DNA from: a bacterium
Lineage (GTDB): Bacteria; Patescibacteriota; Minisyncoccia; Phycocordibacterales; UBA2100
Assembly: GCA_030698935.1 (NCBI GenBank)
Contig: JAUYLR010000042.1
Span: forward strand, 1 to 6,864
Reading direction: 5' to 3'
Length of the DNA: 6,864 nucleotides
The notes below the pieces were generated by a model, which saw nothing but the letters and a program-made list of their open reading frames with translations, was not told the origin of the DNA and searched no databases. Shown here one piece after another: positions 1 through 5,478 of the stretch (its first letter is position 1; every line of letters begins with the position of its first letter). The position numbers and the translations under genes were made by a program.

Positions 1-57
1 GGATGGGACGCGACTGAAAGCTTATTGCGCGAGGTCGCCAAAACCCATGGAAACTAA
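1..57 (+). CDS. C-terminal end of an unidentified upstream gene (partial)
   Basis: Frame 1 is open from the left edge to a TAA at 55-57 and encodes GWDATESLLREVAKTHGN. The composition (charged, helix-like, ending in a plausible tail) is what a real C-terminus would look like, and the resulting 11-bp overlap with the following ATG at 47 matches the tight packing seen elsewhere in the window. I do not recognise the family from 18 residues. A stretch this short can be open by chance, and the aroB frame is also open to the edge, so this is a tentative call. Confidence 0.35.
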   Translation, partial: GWDATESLLREVAKTHGN

Positions 58-1165
58 GACTATTTCGGCCAGTGTAGAAGGCGGCCGGACGTACTCGGTA
101 GTAATCGGTTCCGGTCTGGGGAAAGAGCTCCGGGAGATTGCAATGCGCGAGGCGGGAGACAGCCGCATCGTCGTCATTACCGACAAGCGGGTGGAGAAAA
201 TGTTCGGAGCGCAGATTCTGTCGGCTTTGGAAACTCCGGTAAAGCCGGTGGAGCTTTTCAGTTTTGCGGACGGCGAACGCAACAAGAATCAGAAGACCGT
301 TACGGCGCTCCAGCATGAACTTCTGAAAGGGCGGTACGGGCGCGACACGCTTATCATAGCCCTCGGCGGCGGCATCGTCGGGGATGTTGCAGGATTCGTC
401 GCGGCGACGTACCTGCGGGGCGTTCCGTACATCAATGTTCCAACCACGGTGCTTGCCATGGTGGACAGCTCCATCGGAGGAAAAGTGGGCATTGATACTA
501 AGTTCGGGAAAAACACCATCGGCAGTTTCTGGCTGCCGCGCGGGGTCATCGTGGATATTCAGTATCTCGCCAAGATGCCGCGCGGCGGAATAGTGAACGG
601 GCTTCTGGAAGCGGTGAAGACATTCATGACGTCTGACAAAGAAGCGCTGTCGCTCGTTCCGAAACTCAACCTAGATGAGCCGCTCAAGACCCCGGACATT
701 CTGCAGGAAATCATTTTCCGTTCAGTCAGTATTAAGGTTGGAGTGACAGGGCGGGACGTGCGGGAGGGCAATGAACGCATGATTGTCAATTTCGGGCACA
801 CCATCGGACACGCGATTGAGTTACTGTCCGGCTACCGCCTTCCGCACGGATACGCGGTGGGCTACGGGATTCTGGCGGAAGCGAAGATATCGGAATTGCT
901 CGGCATACTTTCTTCTGCGGATTGTGCGGAGATATACCGGCATCTCGCAGGGCTCGGCATCACGCCAAAAGATTTTCCGCGCCGTTCTCCGGAGGAAATA
1001 CTGGAAGCGACGCTCGCGGACAAGAAAACGCGCGGCGGGGTACCGCGTTACGTCTTGCTTGAAACAATAGGAAAGGTGCATCAAAAAGACGGGCAGTACG
1101 CGCACCCGGTAGAAGACGATGTAGTGAGAAAAGCTCTCGGCACAATGTTAAATGACAAATCCTAA
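47..1165 (+). CDS. aroB: 3-dehydroquinate synthase (sugar phosphate cyclase family)
   Basis: This 372-residue protein has the usual length for 3-dehydroquinate synthase, the NAD- and metal-dependent cytosolic enzyme that cyclises DAHP in the second step of the shikimate pathway. The NAD-binding GGGIVGD lies at 107-113, followed by ATYLRG (R124), the VDSSIGGK block (D140, K146) and GKN (K155, N156). Metal ligands are E188 (GLLEAVK, with K191), H251 (NFGHTIGH) and H267. Active-site equivalents K230, R244, N248, H255 and the DKK of 325-327 are also present. This set argues for genuine dehydroquinate synthase over the related cyclases. One oddity is HGY at 267-269 where HGE is usual. The ATG at 47 matches the normal N-terminus (a short strand, then YSVVIGSGL). 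A weak GAGG lies at 31-34, 12 nt upstream, and the frame stays open to the window edge. No other shikimate gene is visible. The next gene has its own promoter. Confidence 0.93.
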   Translation: METKTISASVEGGRTYSVVIGSGLGKELREIAMREAGDSRIVVITDKRVEKMFGAQILSALETPVKPVELFSFADGERNKNQKTVTALQHELLKGRYGRDTLIIALGGGIVGDVAGFVAATYLRGVPYINVPTTVLAMVDSSIGGKVGIDTKFGKNTIGSFWLPRGVIVDIQYLAKMPRGGIVNGLLEAVKTFMTSDKEALSLVPKLNLDEPLKTPDILQEIIFRSVSIKVGVTGRDVREGNERMIVNFGHTIGHAIELLSGYRLPHGYAVGYGILAEAKISELLGILSSADCAEIYRHLAGLGITPKDFPRRSPEEILEATLADKKTRGGVPRYVLLETIGKVHQKDGQYAHPVEDDVVRKALGTMLNDKS

Positions 1166-1172
1166 ATGTCTA

Positions 1173-1219
1173 AATAATGCTTTAATTTCAAGACCTCTAA
1201 ACATTATTCAGTTTATTTT
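1173..1219 (+). terminator. Weak AT-rich inverted repeat after aroB, possible terminator
   Basis: AATAATG at 1173-1179 pairs with CATTATT at 1202-1208 across a 22-nt loop, and the T-rich run CAGTTTATTTT follows to 1219. The stem is short and AT-only, so it would be weak. Its position 7 nt past the aroB stop and ahead of the next promoter is right for a terminator, but in AT-rich sequence such a pairing can arise by chance. Confidence 0.25.
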
Positions 1220-1253
1220 GAAACTAGAAATTATAAATTTGGAATTCTAAAAG

Positions 1254-1269
1254 TGCTATACTGCCAACA
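1254..1269 (+). promoter_or_regulatory. Extended -10 promoter of the transketolase operon, predicted leaderless
   Basis: TGC at 1254-1256 followed by TATACT at 1257-1262 forms an extended -10 element (TGn plus a near-consensus hexamer). No convincing -35 hexamer sits 16-18 nt upstream, which fits extended -10 promoters. Only 7 nt (GCCAACA) separate the hexamer from the ATG at 1270. Transcription would therefore start at or within a base or two of the ATG, leaving no room for a Shine-Dalgarno sequence, and none is visible. The local AT-richness against GC-richer coding sequence supports a promoter. Confidence 0.7.
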
Positions 1270-2118
1270 ATGACGATTACAGATGAAAAAGTCAGGCAGA
1301 TTGCACTGCACGCCAACGATATTCGCCAGACCATCGTCCGGATGCTTGCGGCGGCCGGTTCGGGGCATACCGCCGGCCCTTTGGGGATGTCGGATATCTT
1401 TGCGGCGCTCTACTTCCACGTCCTGAAGCATGACCCAAAGAATCCCGACTGGCCGGAGCGGGACCGCCTCTTTCTCTCAAACGGCCACATAGTGCCCGTT
1501 CGGTACGCAACGATGGCGCATGTCGGATATTTTCCGGTTGAAGAATGCCTGACGCTCCGCAAATTCGGCTCGCGTCTGCAGGGTCACCCCGAGCGGCAGT
1601 CCCTGCCGGGACTTGAGTCAACATCGGGCCCGCTCGGGAGCGGCATTTCGCAAGCCGCCGGGTATGCGTATGCCGCACGGATGGACGGCAAAAACTTCCG
1701 CGTGTACATTGCAACGTCGGACGGAGAACACGACGAAGGGAATTCATGGGAAGGCGCGATGTTTGCGGCCGCAAAGAAATTGGGAAATCTGACGCAAATC
1801 ATTGACCGCAATTTTATCCAGATAGACGGCAATACCGAAGACGTCATGCCCCTGGAGCCATTTGGCGACAAGTACCGCGCGTTTGGCTGGCATGTCATTG
1901 ACATAGACGGCAATGACATACGGCAATTCGTTGCGGCGTGCGAGGAGGCAAAGACGGTGAAAGACAAGCCGACCCTCATACACGCGCTCACGGTTCCGGG
2001 GAAGGGAATAAAATCAATAGAGCATGACTATCTCTGGCACGGCAAGCCGCCGTCCAAGGAGGAGGCGGTCGCGTTCTTAAAAGAACTTGAACTCGCACAC
2101 GAACAGTTGCTTAAATAA
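1270..2118 (+). CDS. tkt: Transketolase, N-terminal (thiamine diphosphate-binding) subunit
   Basis: This 282-residue protein is the first half of a split transketolase, which moves two-carbon units between sugar phosphates in the cytosolic non-oxidative pentose phosphate pathway. Motifs in order are GSGHTAG (30-36, with H33 matching the conserved SGHPG histidine), DRLFLSNGH (65-73), LQGHPE (103-108), the TSGPLGSG loop (118-125), SDGEHDEGN (150-158) through DRN (179-181), which forms the thiamine diphosphate/Mg motif, QIDGNTEDV (184-192), and HGKPP near the end. The usual GDG of the cofactor motif reads SDG here (S150). The ATG lies 7 nt after a -10 box with no Shine-Dalgarno sequence. The protein is expected to act only with the C-terminal half at 2542-3537, which belongs to the same operon, one gene downstream. 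Split transketolases are known in archaea and several bacterial lineages. Confidence 0.93.
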   Translation: MTITDEKVRQIALHANDIRQTIVRMLAAAGSGHTAGPLGMSDIFAALYFHVLKHDPKNPDWPERDRLFLSNGHIVPVRYATMAHVGYFPVEECLTLRKFGSRLQGHPERQSLPGLESTSGPLGSGISQAAGYAYAARMDGKNFRVYIATSDGEHDEGNSWEGAMFAAAKKLGNLTQIIDRNFIQIDGNTEDVMPLEPFGDKYRAFGWHVIDIDGNDIRQFVAACEEAKTVKDKPTLIHALTVPGKGIKSIEHDYLWHGKPPSKEEAVAFLKELELAHEQLLK

Positions 2119-2119
2119 T

Positions 2120-2545
2120 ATGCAGAGTACCAAAGATGGAAAAAATCACACGATAATCCTCGAAAGAGGGGAGGATGTTATTCCAACACTCGAGAAATAC
2201 TGCTCGGAGAACAAAATCGTCGCGGGAGTTTTTACCGGCATCGGAGCGGTCAACAATATTGAGATAGGGTATTACGATTTTGAAGAACGGAAATACCACT
2301 TTCGTTCGGAACCGGGAGATTTTGAAGTGGCAAGCATGAACGGCAACGTTGCGGTATTTGAGGACAAGCCGTTTATTCATGCGCATGCGGTTCTTTCGCG
2401 ATGCGATAAAACTCTGGAGTGCATCGGCGCGCATATCAAAAAGGCGTCTGTCGCGGTAACCCTTGAAGTGTTTCTGACGGAAATGAATGTCGGACTCACG
2501 CGCAAACACGATGACTTTATCGGCCTTAAACTGCTCAATGTATGA
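2120..2545 (+). CDS. PPC/DUF296 domain protein
   Basis: This 141-residue protein is essentially a single PPC (DUF296) domain, the fold also found after the AT-hook in plant AHL proteins. Visible family features are ERGEDVIPTL near the N-terminus, GVFTGIGAVNNIEIGYYD (36-53), GDFEVASMNGNVA (66-78), the PFIHAHAVLS block (H87, H89) and GAHI (H105). The clustered histidines are typical of the family and might bind a metal. There is no AT-hook, so DNA binding is not supported, and its function is unknown. I chose ATG 2120 over an in-frame upstream start at 2087 because homologues begin just before this strand and the resulting gap after the transketolase stop is 1 nt. No Shine-Dalgarno sequence is evident, so translation is probably coupled to the preceding gene. 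Its stop overlaps the next start as ATGA. Its position between the two transketolase halves suggests a linked role. Confidence 0.85.
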   Translation: MQSTKDGKNHTIILERGEDVIPTLEKYCSENKIVAGVFTGIGAVNNIEIGYYDFEERKYHFRSEPGDFEVASMNGNVAVFEDKPFIHAHAVLSRCDKTLECIGAHIKKASVAVTLEVFLTEMNVGLTRKHDDFIGLKLLNV

Positions 2546-3537
2546 TTCAGGGAAACATGCATCTGCGTGAAGATGTGTTTGAAGGCAAGGAGAAGGCGCC
2601 TACGCGCAACGGTTTCGGGAAAGGCGTTGTGGAGGCGGGCAGGGCTGATGCGCGCGTCGTCGTATTGTCCGCGGATTTGGCGGAGTCCACGCGCGCAGAC
2701 GGGTTCCAGAAAGAGTTCCCCGAGCGTTTCATTGAAGTGGGTGTTGCCGAGCAAAATATGGCTACTGTCGGTGCCGGAATGGCTACGTACGGGAAAATCC
2801 CATTCATCACATCGTACGCGACATTTTCTCCAGGGCGCAATTGGGAGCAGATTCGCACGACGATTGCCATCAACAATGTGCCGGTGAAGATTTGCGGGAT
2901 GCACGCGGGGCTTCAGACGGGCCCCGACGGCGCAACTCATCAGGCATTGGAAGACATCGCGCTCATGCGGGCAATGCCGAACATGATTGTTATTTCACCC
3001 TGCGATGCGGAGGAGGGAAGAAGGGCGACTCTGGCGGCGGCGCAGAATGGCAAGCCGGTCTATTTGCGTTTTGCCCGCGACAAAACGCCCGTCATGACGA
3101 CGCCGGAAACGCCCTTTGAGATAGGCCGCGCGCAAGTCTTTTGGAAAAGCAAAAATCCCAAAGTCGCGGTGTTTGCGACCGGCCCGTTGGTGCATAACGC
3201 GCTTCTTGCCGCGCATGAGCTTGAAGGACAGGGAACCGGAACCATCGTCGTCAATGTGCACACTATCAAACCACTGGACAGAGATACGGTAGTTTCTGCT
3301 GCGCGCGAAGCCGGTTCTGTCGTGACCGTGGAAGAGCATCAGATAACAGGCGGTTTGGGAGGCGCTGTCGCGGAATTGCTTGCACGGGAATGCCCGACAC
3401 CAATTGAATTCGTCGGCGTACAAGACAGATTTGGCCAATCAGGCGAGCCAAAGGAGTTGTTGGAGGCCTACGGCTTAGGAGTGTCGCACATCACAGCCGC
3501 AATCAAGCGAGCATCAGCCAAGTCAGAAATACAGTGA
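2542..3537 (+). CDS. tkt: Transketolase, C-terminal (pyrimidine-binding) subunit
   Basis: This 331-residue second half of the split transketolase carries the pyrimidine-binding domain and the C-terminal domain. Key features are SADLAEST (43-50), FIEVGVAEQNM (63-73) with E70 as the glutamate that activates thiamine diphosphate, SYATFSPGR (91-99) with the aromatic residue that packs on the cofactor pyrimidine, HAGLQTGPDGATHQALEDIALMR (from 121; H121 and H133), and the C-terminal VTVEEHQITGGLGG block (261-274). It would form the active site at the interface with the 1270-2118 product. ATG 2542 overlaps the TGA of the PPC gene (ATGA), which implies coupled translation. An in-frame ATG at 2557 has AGGGA 3 nt before it and is a possible alternative start that would drop five residues. 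The TGA at 3535-3537 lies inside the left arm of the downstream hairpin. Confidence 0.93.
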   Translation: MIQGNMHLREDVFEGKEKAPTRNGFGKGVVEAGRADARVVVLSADLAESTRADGFQKEFPERFIEVGVAEQNMATVGAGMATYGKIPFITSYATFSPGRNWEQIRTTIAINNVPVKICGMHAGLQTGPDGATHQALEDIALMRAMPNMIVISPCDAEEGRRATLAAAQNGKPVYLRFARDKTPVMTTPETPFEIGRAQVFWKSKNPKVAVFATGPLVHNALLAAHELEGQGTGTIVVNVHTIKPLDRDTVVSAAREAGSVVTVEEHQITGGLGGAVAELLARECPTPIEFVGVQDRFGQSGEPKELLEAYGLGVSHITAAIKRASAKSEIQ

Positions 3538-3556
3538 GGTGACACCTCACTGTATT
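3528..3556. terminator. Perfect 29-bp inverted repeat, probable bidirectional terminator
   Basis: Arms AATACAGTGAGGTG (3528-3541) and CACCTCACTGTATT (3543-3556) are perfect complements around a single central A, giving a stem of about 12-13 bp with a 3-5 nt loop in RNA. It sits between convergent genes that end at 3537 (+) and 3561 (-). Neither side has a long U-run after the stem, only TTGATATTAAATT on + and an equally short T-rich stretch on -. Termination is therefore likely but not of the textbook strong type. Confidence 0.7.
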
Positions 3557-3560
3557 GATA

Positions 3561-4547
3561 TTAAATTGCGGACATTTGGAAGTCTTTGGGGCGTTTTGCG
3601 TAGAGGGCTTCCACCTGTTTGTCATTGAGGAGTCCCGCTTGGGCGCCGACGCCTTGCACGACCGCCGAGGCGTTTATCATGCCGTAGAGGAGCGCTTCTT
3701 TCGGAGACAATCCCTTGATGATATACGCAACGGTCGTGGATGCGGTCGCGTCTCCCGCCCCCGTGCGATTGACCGGCGGTGCGGAGTCCGGATACATCGG
3801 CGTGCGGTACGCGCCTGAATCATCCATAATGTACGCGCCGTTCTGTCCGTCTGTGATGACTGCAATCTTTGGGCCTAGTGCGCGCACACTTTCAAGGAGC
3901 TTTTTTATATCATGCTCTTTCGTGCCGAGAATTTGCTGCGCTTCTTCCTTGTTGCAAAAGAATATTTCCGCGGCGGCGTAGACCTCTTTCAGTTCTTCCA
4001 GTTTAGAGCGTATCTGGAATGTTCCGGGTTGGAATGCAAGCTTGACGCCGTTTTCTTTCGCATAGCGGGCGATATCGCGCTGGAGGCTGTACGTGCCTTC
4101 TGCAAGCGATGTGAGGTAGAACCACTGCGGCGCCTCCGCAAATTTGGGGAGCGAGCGCTCAAACAGCTCGTGTTTGATGAGTATCGTGCGTTCGGCCTCG
4201 TATTGCAGGACGTAGTGATAGTTGGTTTTCTGTCCCTTGTGAACTCCCACGAATTCGGTTGCCACGCGTGCCGCCTTGAGAGCATCCATGCAGGTCTTTC
4301 CATTCAAGTCGTCGCCCAGCTCGGTGGCGACCGCCGCTTGGAGGCCTAATCTTGCGGCCGCAACGGCGGCGTTTGGACCGTTGCCGACTGCGGGCACCTC
4401 CGTTGCGGATTCAAACGGGATTTTCTGCCCGAACTTCACGCAGAGCATGCAGTTCTCGTGGTCCAAATCGCATTCCACCTTCGCTTCTTTCAGCTTTATG
4501 AAGCAGTCGGTCACTATGTCGCCGAACGCAACGAAGTCGTATTTCAT
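3561..4547 (-). CDS. PfkB/ribokinase-family carbohydrate kinase
   Basis: This 328-residue kinase of the PfkB family phosphorylates a sugar or nucleoside using ATP, and the precise substrate cannot be read from sequence. Visible features are the N-terminal strand FVAFGDIVTD (5-14), the substrate-side block GNGPNAAVAAARLG (55-68), N198 and E201 in FFCNKEEA (196-203), VITDGQNGA (230-238) and the C-terminal signature NRTGAGDATAS (260-270), with D266 as the catalytic base and GAG as the anion hole. The usual D before TGAGD is N-R here. An N-terminal segment of about 25-45 carries C26, C33 and C36 in a C-x6-C-x2-C pattern, with C15 nearby, which is unusual for the family. The gene is convergent with the transketolase operon and divergent from rplY. 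A TATACT box ends 6 nt before its ATG. Fructokinase, ribokinase or adenosine kinase-like roles are all possible. Confidence 0.88.
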   Translation of the reverse strand: MKYDFVAFGDIVTDCFIKLKEAKVECDLDHENCMLCVKFGQKIPFESATEVPAVGNGPNAAVAAARLGLQAAVATELGDDLNGKTCMDALKAARVATEFVGVHKGQKTNYHYVLQYEAERTILIKHELFERSLPKFAEAPQWFYLTSLAEGTYSLQRDIARYAKENGVKLAFQPGTFQIRSKLEELKEVYAAAEIFFCNKEEAQQILGTKEHDIKKLLESVRALGPKIAVITDGQNGAYIMDDSGAYRTPMYPDSAPPVNRTGAGDATASTTVAYIIKGLSPKEALLYGMINASAVVQGVGAQAGLLNDKQVEALYAKRPKDFQMSAI

Positions 4548-4562
4548 GCGGGCAGTATATCA
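4548..4562 (-). promoter_or_regulatory. Extended -10 promoter of the PfkB kinase gene, predicted leaderless
   Basis: On the minus strand TGA (4562-4560) followed by TATACT (4559-4554) makes an extended -10 element. The sequence GCCCGC (6 nt) then leads straight to the ATG at 4547. No -35 and no Shine-Dalgarno sequence are visible. The geometry is nearly the same as at 1254-1270. Confidence 0.68.
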
Positions 4563-4569
4563 GAATTTC

Positions 4570-4604
4570 TTGCATTCAGTCTCTAAATCAGTATACTTCC
4601 GCCC
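4570..4604 (+). promoter_or_regulatory. Promoter of rplY, predicted leaderless
   Basis: TATACT at 4592-4597 is followed by 7 nt (TCCGCCC) and then the ATG at 4605. A candidate -35, TTGCAT at 4570-4575, lies 16 nt upstream of the -10; it matches only the TTG of the consensus. There is no TGn extension here (CAG precedes the hexamer) and no Shine-Dalgarno sequence. The heptamer CAGTATA occurs both here (4590-4596) and at 4553-4559, so the two divergent -10 regions share sequence on the + strand. Confidence 0.65.
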
Positions 4605-5312
4605 ATGTTAGCGCTTGAAATCAAAGCCCGTGAGCCGAATGAGTCGGTGGATTCTCTGCGGAAACGCGGTTTCATCCCGGCTGTTTTCTACGGTCCCAAA
4701 GAGGGCGCTACCGCGATTTCCATTGACGCTCTTAAGTTTGACCGCGTGTGGAAGGAAGCGGGCGAGACGACCGTCATCCAGCTTAAGGGAATCGGCGATG
4801 TGAAAGAAATCCTCATTCACGACGTGCAGTTCCATCCGGTTACCAGTATTCCGCTGCATGCCGATTTTTATGTACTTGAGAAAGGAAAGAAAATCCGCAT
4901 TAAGGTTCCGCTTAAGTTCGTCGGTTCGGCGCCTGCTGAAAAAGCGGGACACATTGTTTCCAAGCCGTTGCATGAAATTGAAATTGAAGTTGCTCCGGCG
5001 GAACTCCCGCACGACCTGCCCGTGGATATTTCCAACCTCGCGAATGTCGGCGAACACATTACTGCAGGGCAGATTAAGCTTCCTCCGAGCGCCACGCTCA
5101 TCTCGCACGCGGGCGATATCGTCGTAACAATAATAGAATTCAAAGAAGAAAAAATAGAAGAGCCGGTAGCAGCGGCTCCGGTAGAGGGCGCGCCGACGGA
5201 GGGAGAAGCCGTGGCGGCAGCCGGAGCGGAAGCGGCGGCGCCGAAAGCGGGAACACCGGAAGCAGGTGCGGTTGACGCGAAAAAAGAGGCGAAGAAAGAC
5301 ACGAAGAAGTAA
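4605..5312 (+). CDS. rplY: 50S ribosomal protein L25 (TL5/CTC long form)
   Basis: This 235-residue L25 of the long bacterial type binds 5S rRNA in the central protuberance of the large subunit. The N-terminal 5S-binding domain (1-90) shows LRKRGFIPAVFYG (18-30) and HDVQFHPVTSIPLHADFYV (72-90), both close to family consensus. The C-terminal beta-rich TL5 domain follows (95-180), with VPLKFVGSAPAEKAGH (101-116) and a DLPVDISNL segment (137-145). Residues 184-235 form a low-complexity tail rich in A, E, P and G that ends in a lysine-rich stretch (KKEAKKDTKK). Such tails are common in long L25 proteins. The gene appears monocistronic, with its own promoter 7 nt upstream and a repeat-bearing gap after it. 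The ATG follows homologues, which begin just before the first strand (LEIKARE). Confidence 0.94.
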   Translation: MLALEIKAREPNESVDSLRKRGFIPAVFYGPKEGATAISIDALKFDRVWKEAGETTVIQLKGIGDVKEILIHDVQFHPVTSIPLHADFYVLEKGKKIRIKVPLKFVGSAPAEKAGHIVSKPLHEIEIEVAPAELPHDLPVDISNLANVGEHITAGQIKLPPSATLISHAGDIVVTIIEFKEEKIEEPVAAAPVEGAPTEGEAVAAAGAEAAAPKAGTPEAGAVDAKKEAKKDTKK

Positions 5313-5321
5313 TTTATTACT
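5308..5321. repeat. 14-bp AT-rich palindrome over the rplY stop codon
   Basis: AGTAATTTATTACT is a perfect inverted repeat (6-bp arms, TT centre) that includes the TAA stop at 5310-5312. The stem is too short and AT-rich to be a convincing terminator alone, and no T-run follows. It may be chance. Confidence 0.3.
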
Positions 5322-5354
5322 GCCTCGTTCTCGATTCTCACAGGATAAACTCCT

Positions 5355-5398
5355 GGATTGCTTCGCTACGCTCGCAATGACGAACTCGCAATGACGAA
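5355..5398. repeat. Dispersed-type intergenic repeat with a tandem 14-bp duplication
   Basis: GGATTGCTTCGCTACGCTCG followed by CAATGACG (5355-5382) has the form of a short palindromic intergenic element, with ATTGC (5357-5361) pairing with GCAAT (5374-5378). I recall very similar GATTGC...GCAATGAC sequences as dispersed repeats in many bacterial genomes. Its last part, CTCGCAATGACGAA, is present twice in perfect tandem (5371-5384 and 5385-5398), as if the element end was duplicated. It carries no gene and lies between rplY and the transglycosylase promoter. It may help to end rplY transcription. Confidence 0.6.
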
Positions 5399-5407
5399 AA
5401 TGCCAAG

Positions 5408-5427
5408 CCTGCCTGCCGGCAGGGAGT
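5408..5427. repeat. GC-rich palindrome CCTGCCGGCAGG
   Basis: CCTGCCGGCAGG at 5412-5423 is a perfect 12-bp palindrome, and the flanks extend it imperfectly (GCCTG before, GAG after). It sits 10 nt after the tandem repeat and about 45 bp before the next promoter. It could be a second intergenic repeat or part of a terminator hairpin; no T-run follows. Confidence 0.4.
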
Positions 5428-5463
5428 CACCTCGGAAACGGGAAAGACGGCCCGCGCTTCTCT

Positions 5464-5478
5464 TGGTACAATTGACTG
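5464..5478 (+). promoter_or_regulatory. Extended -10 promoter of the lytic transglycosylase gene, predicted leaderless
   Basis: TGG (5464-5466) followed by TACAAT (5467-5472) forms an extended -10 element. Six nucleotides (TGACTG) then lead to the ATG at 5479. No -35 hexamer or Shine-Dalgarno sequence is evident. This repeats the layout seen before the other three transcript-starting genes. Confidence 0.62.

Noticed and set aside
47..1165. AroB as a 2-epi-5-epi-valiolone or deoxy-scyllo-inosose synthase
   Set aside because: All the dehydroquinate synthase active-site positions I could align, including K230, R244 and H255, are retained. No cyclitol or aminoglycoside genes are nearby.
1225..1249. 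Operator-like imperfect inverted repeat TAGAAATT / AATTCTA upstream of the transketolase promoter
   Set aside because: The arms differ by an inserted base and lie in very AT-rich sequence, so chance is the simplest explanation.
1292..1774. 160-residue open frame on the minus strand
   Set aside because: Arg/Pro-rich shadow of the transketolase N-terminal gene with no family features.
2087..2119. Upstream in-frame start for the PPC gene, adding 11 residues
   Set aside because: The added residues only mirror the overlapped end of the transketolase gene in another frame. ATG 2120 gives the normal N-terminus and a 1-nt gap.
2543..2545. Recoded UGA as in Gracilibacteria/Absconditabacteria
   Set aside because: TGA ends the PPC, transketolase C-terminal and transglycosylase genes at their expected lengths, and no conserved region contains an in-frame TGA.
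2377..2940. 187-residue open frame on the minus strand
   Set aside because: It runs antisense across the PPC/transketolase junction, shows no recognisable motif, and both + strand genes are secure.
4868..5341. 157-residue Ser/Ala-rich minus-strand frame
   Set aside because: It is the reverse of the L25 low-complexity tail and TL5 domain, with no independent support.
5355..5427. CRISPR array
   Set aside because: There are only two 14-bp copies, directly abutting with no spacers, and no cas genes.
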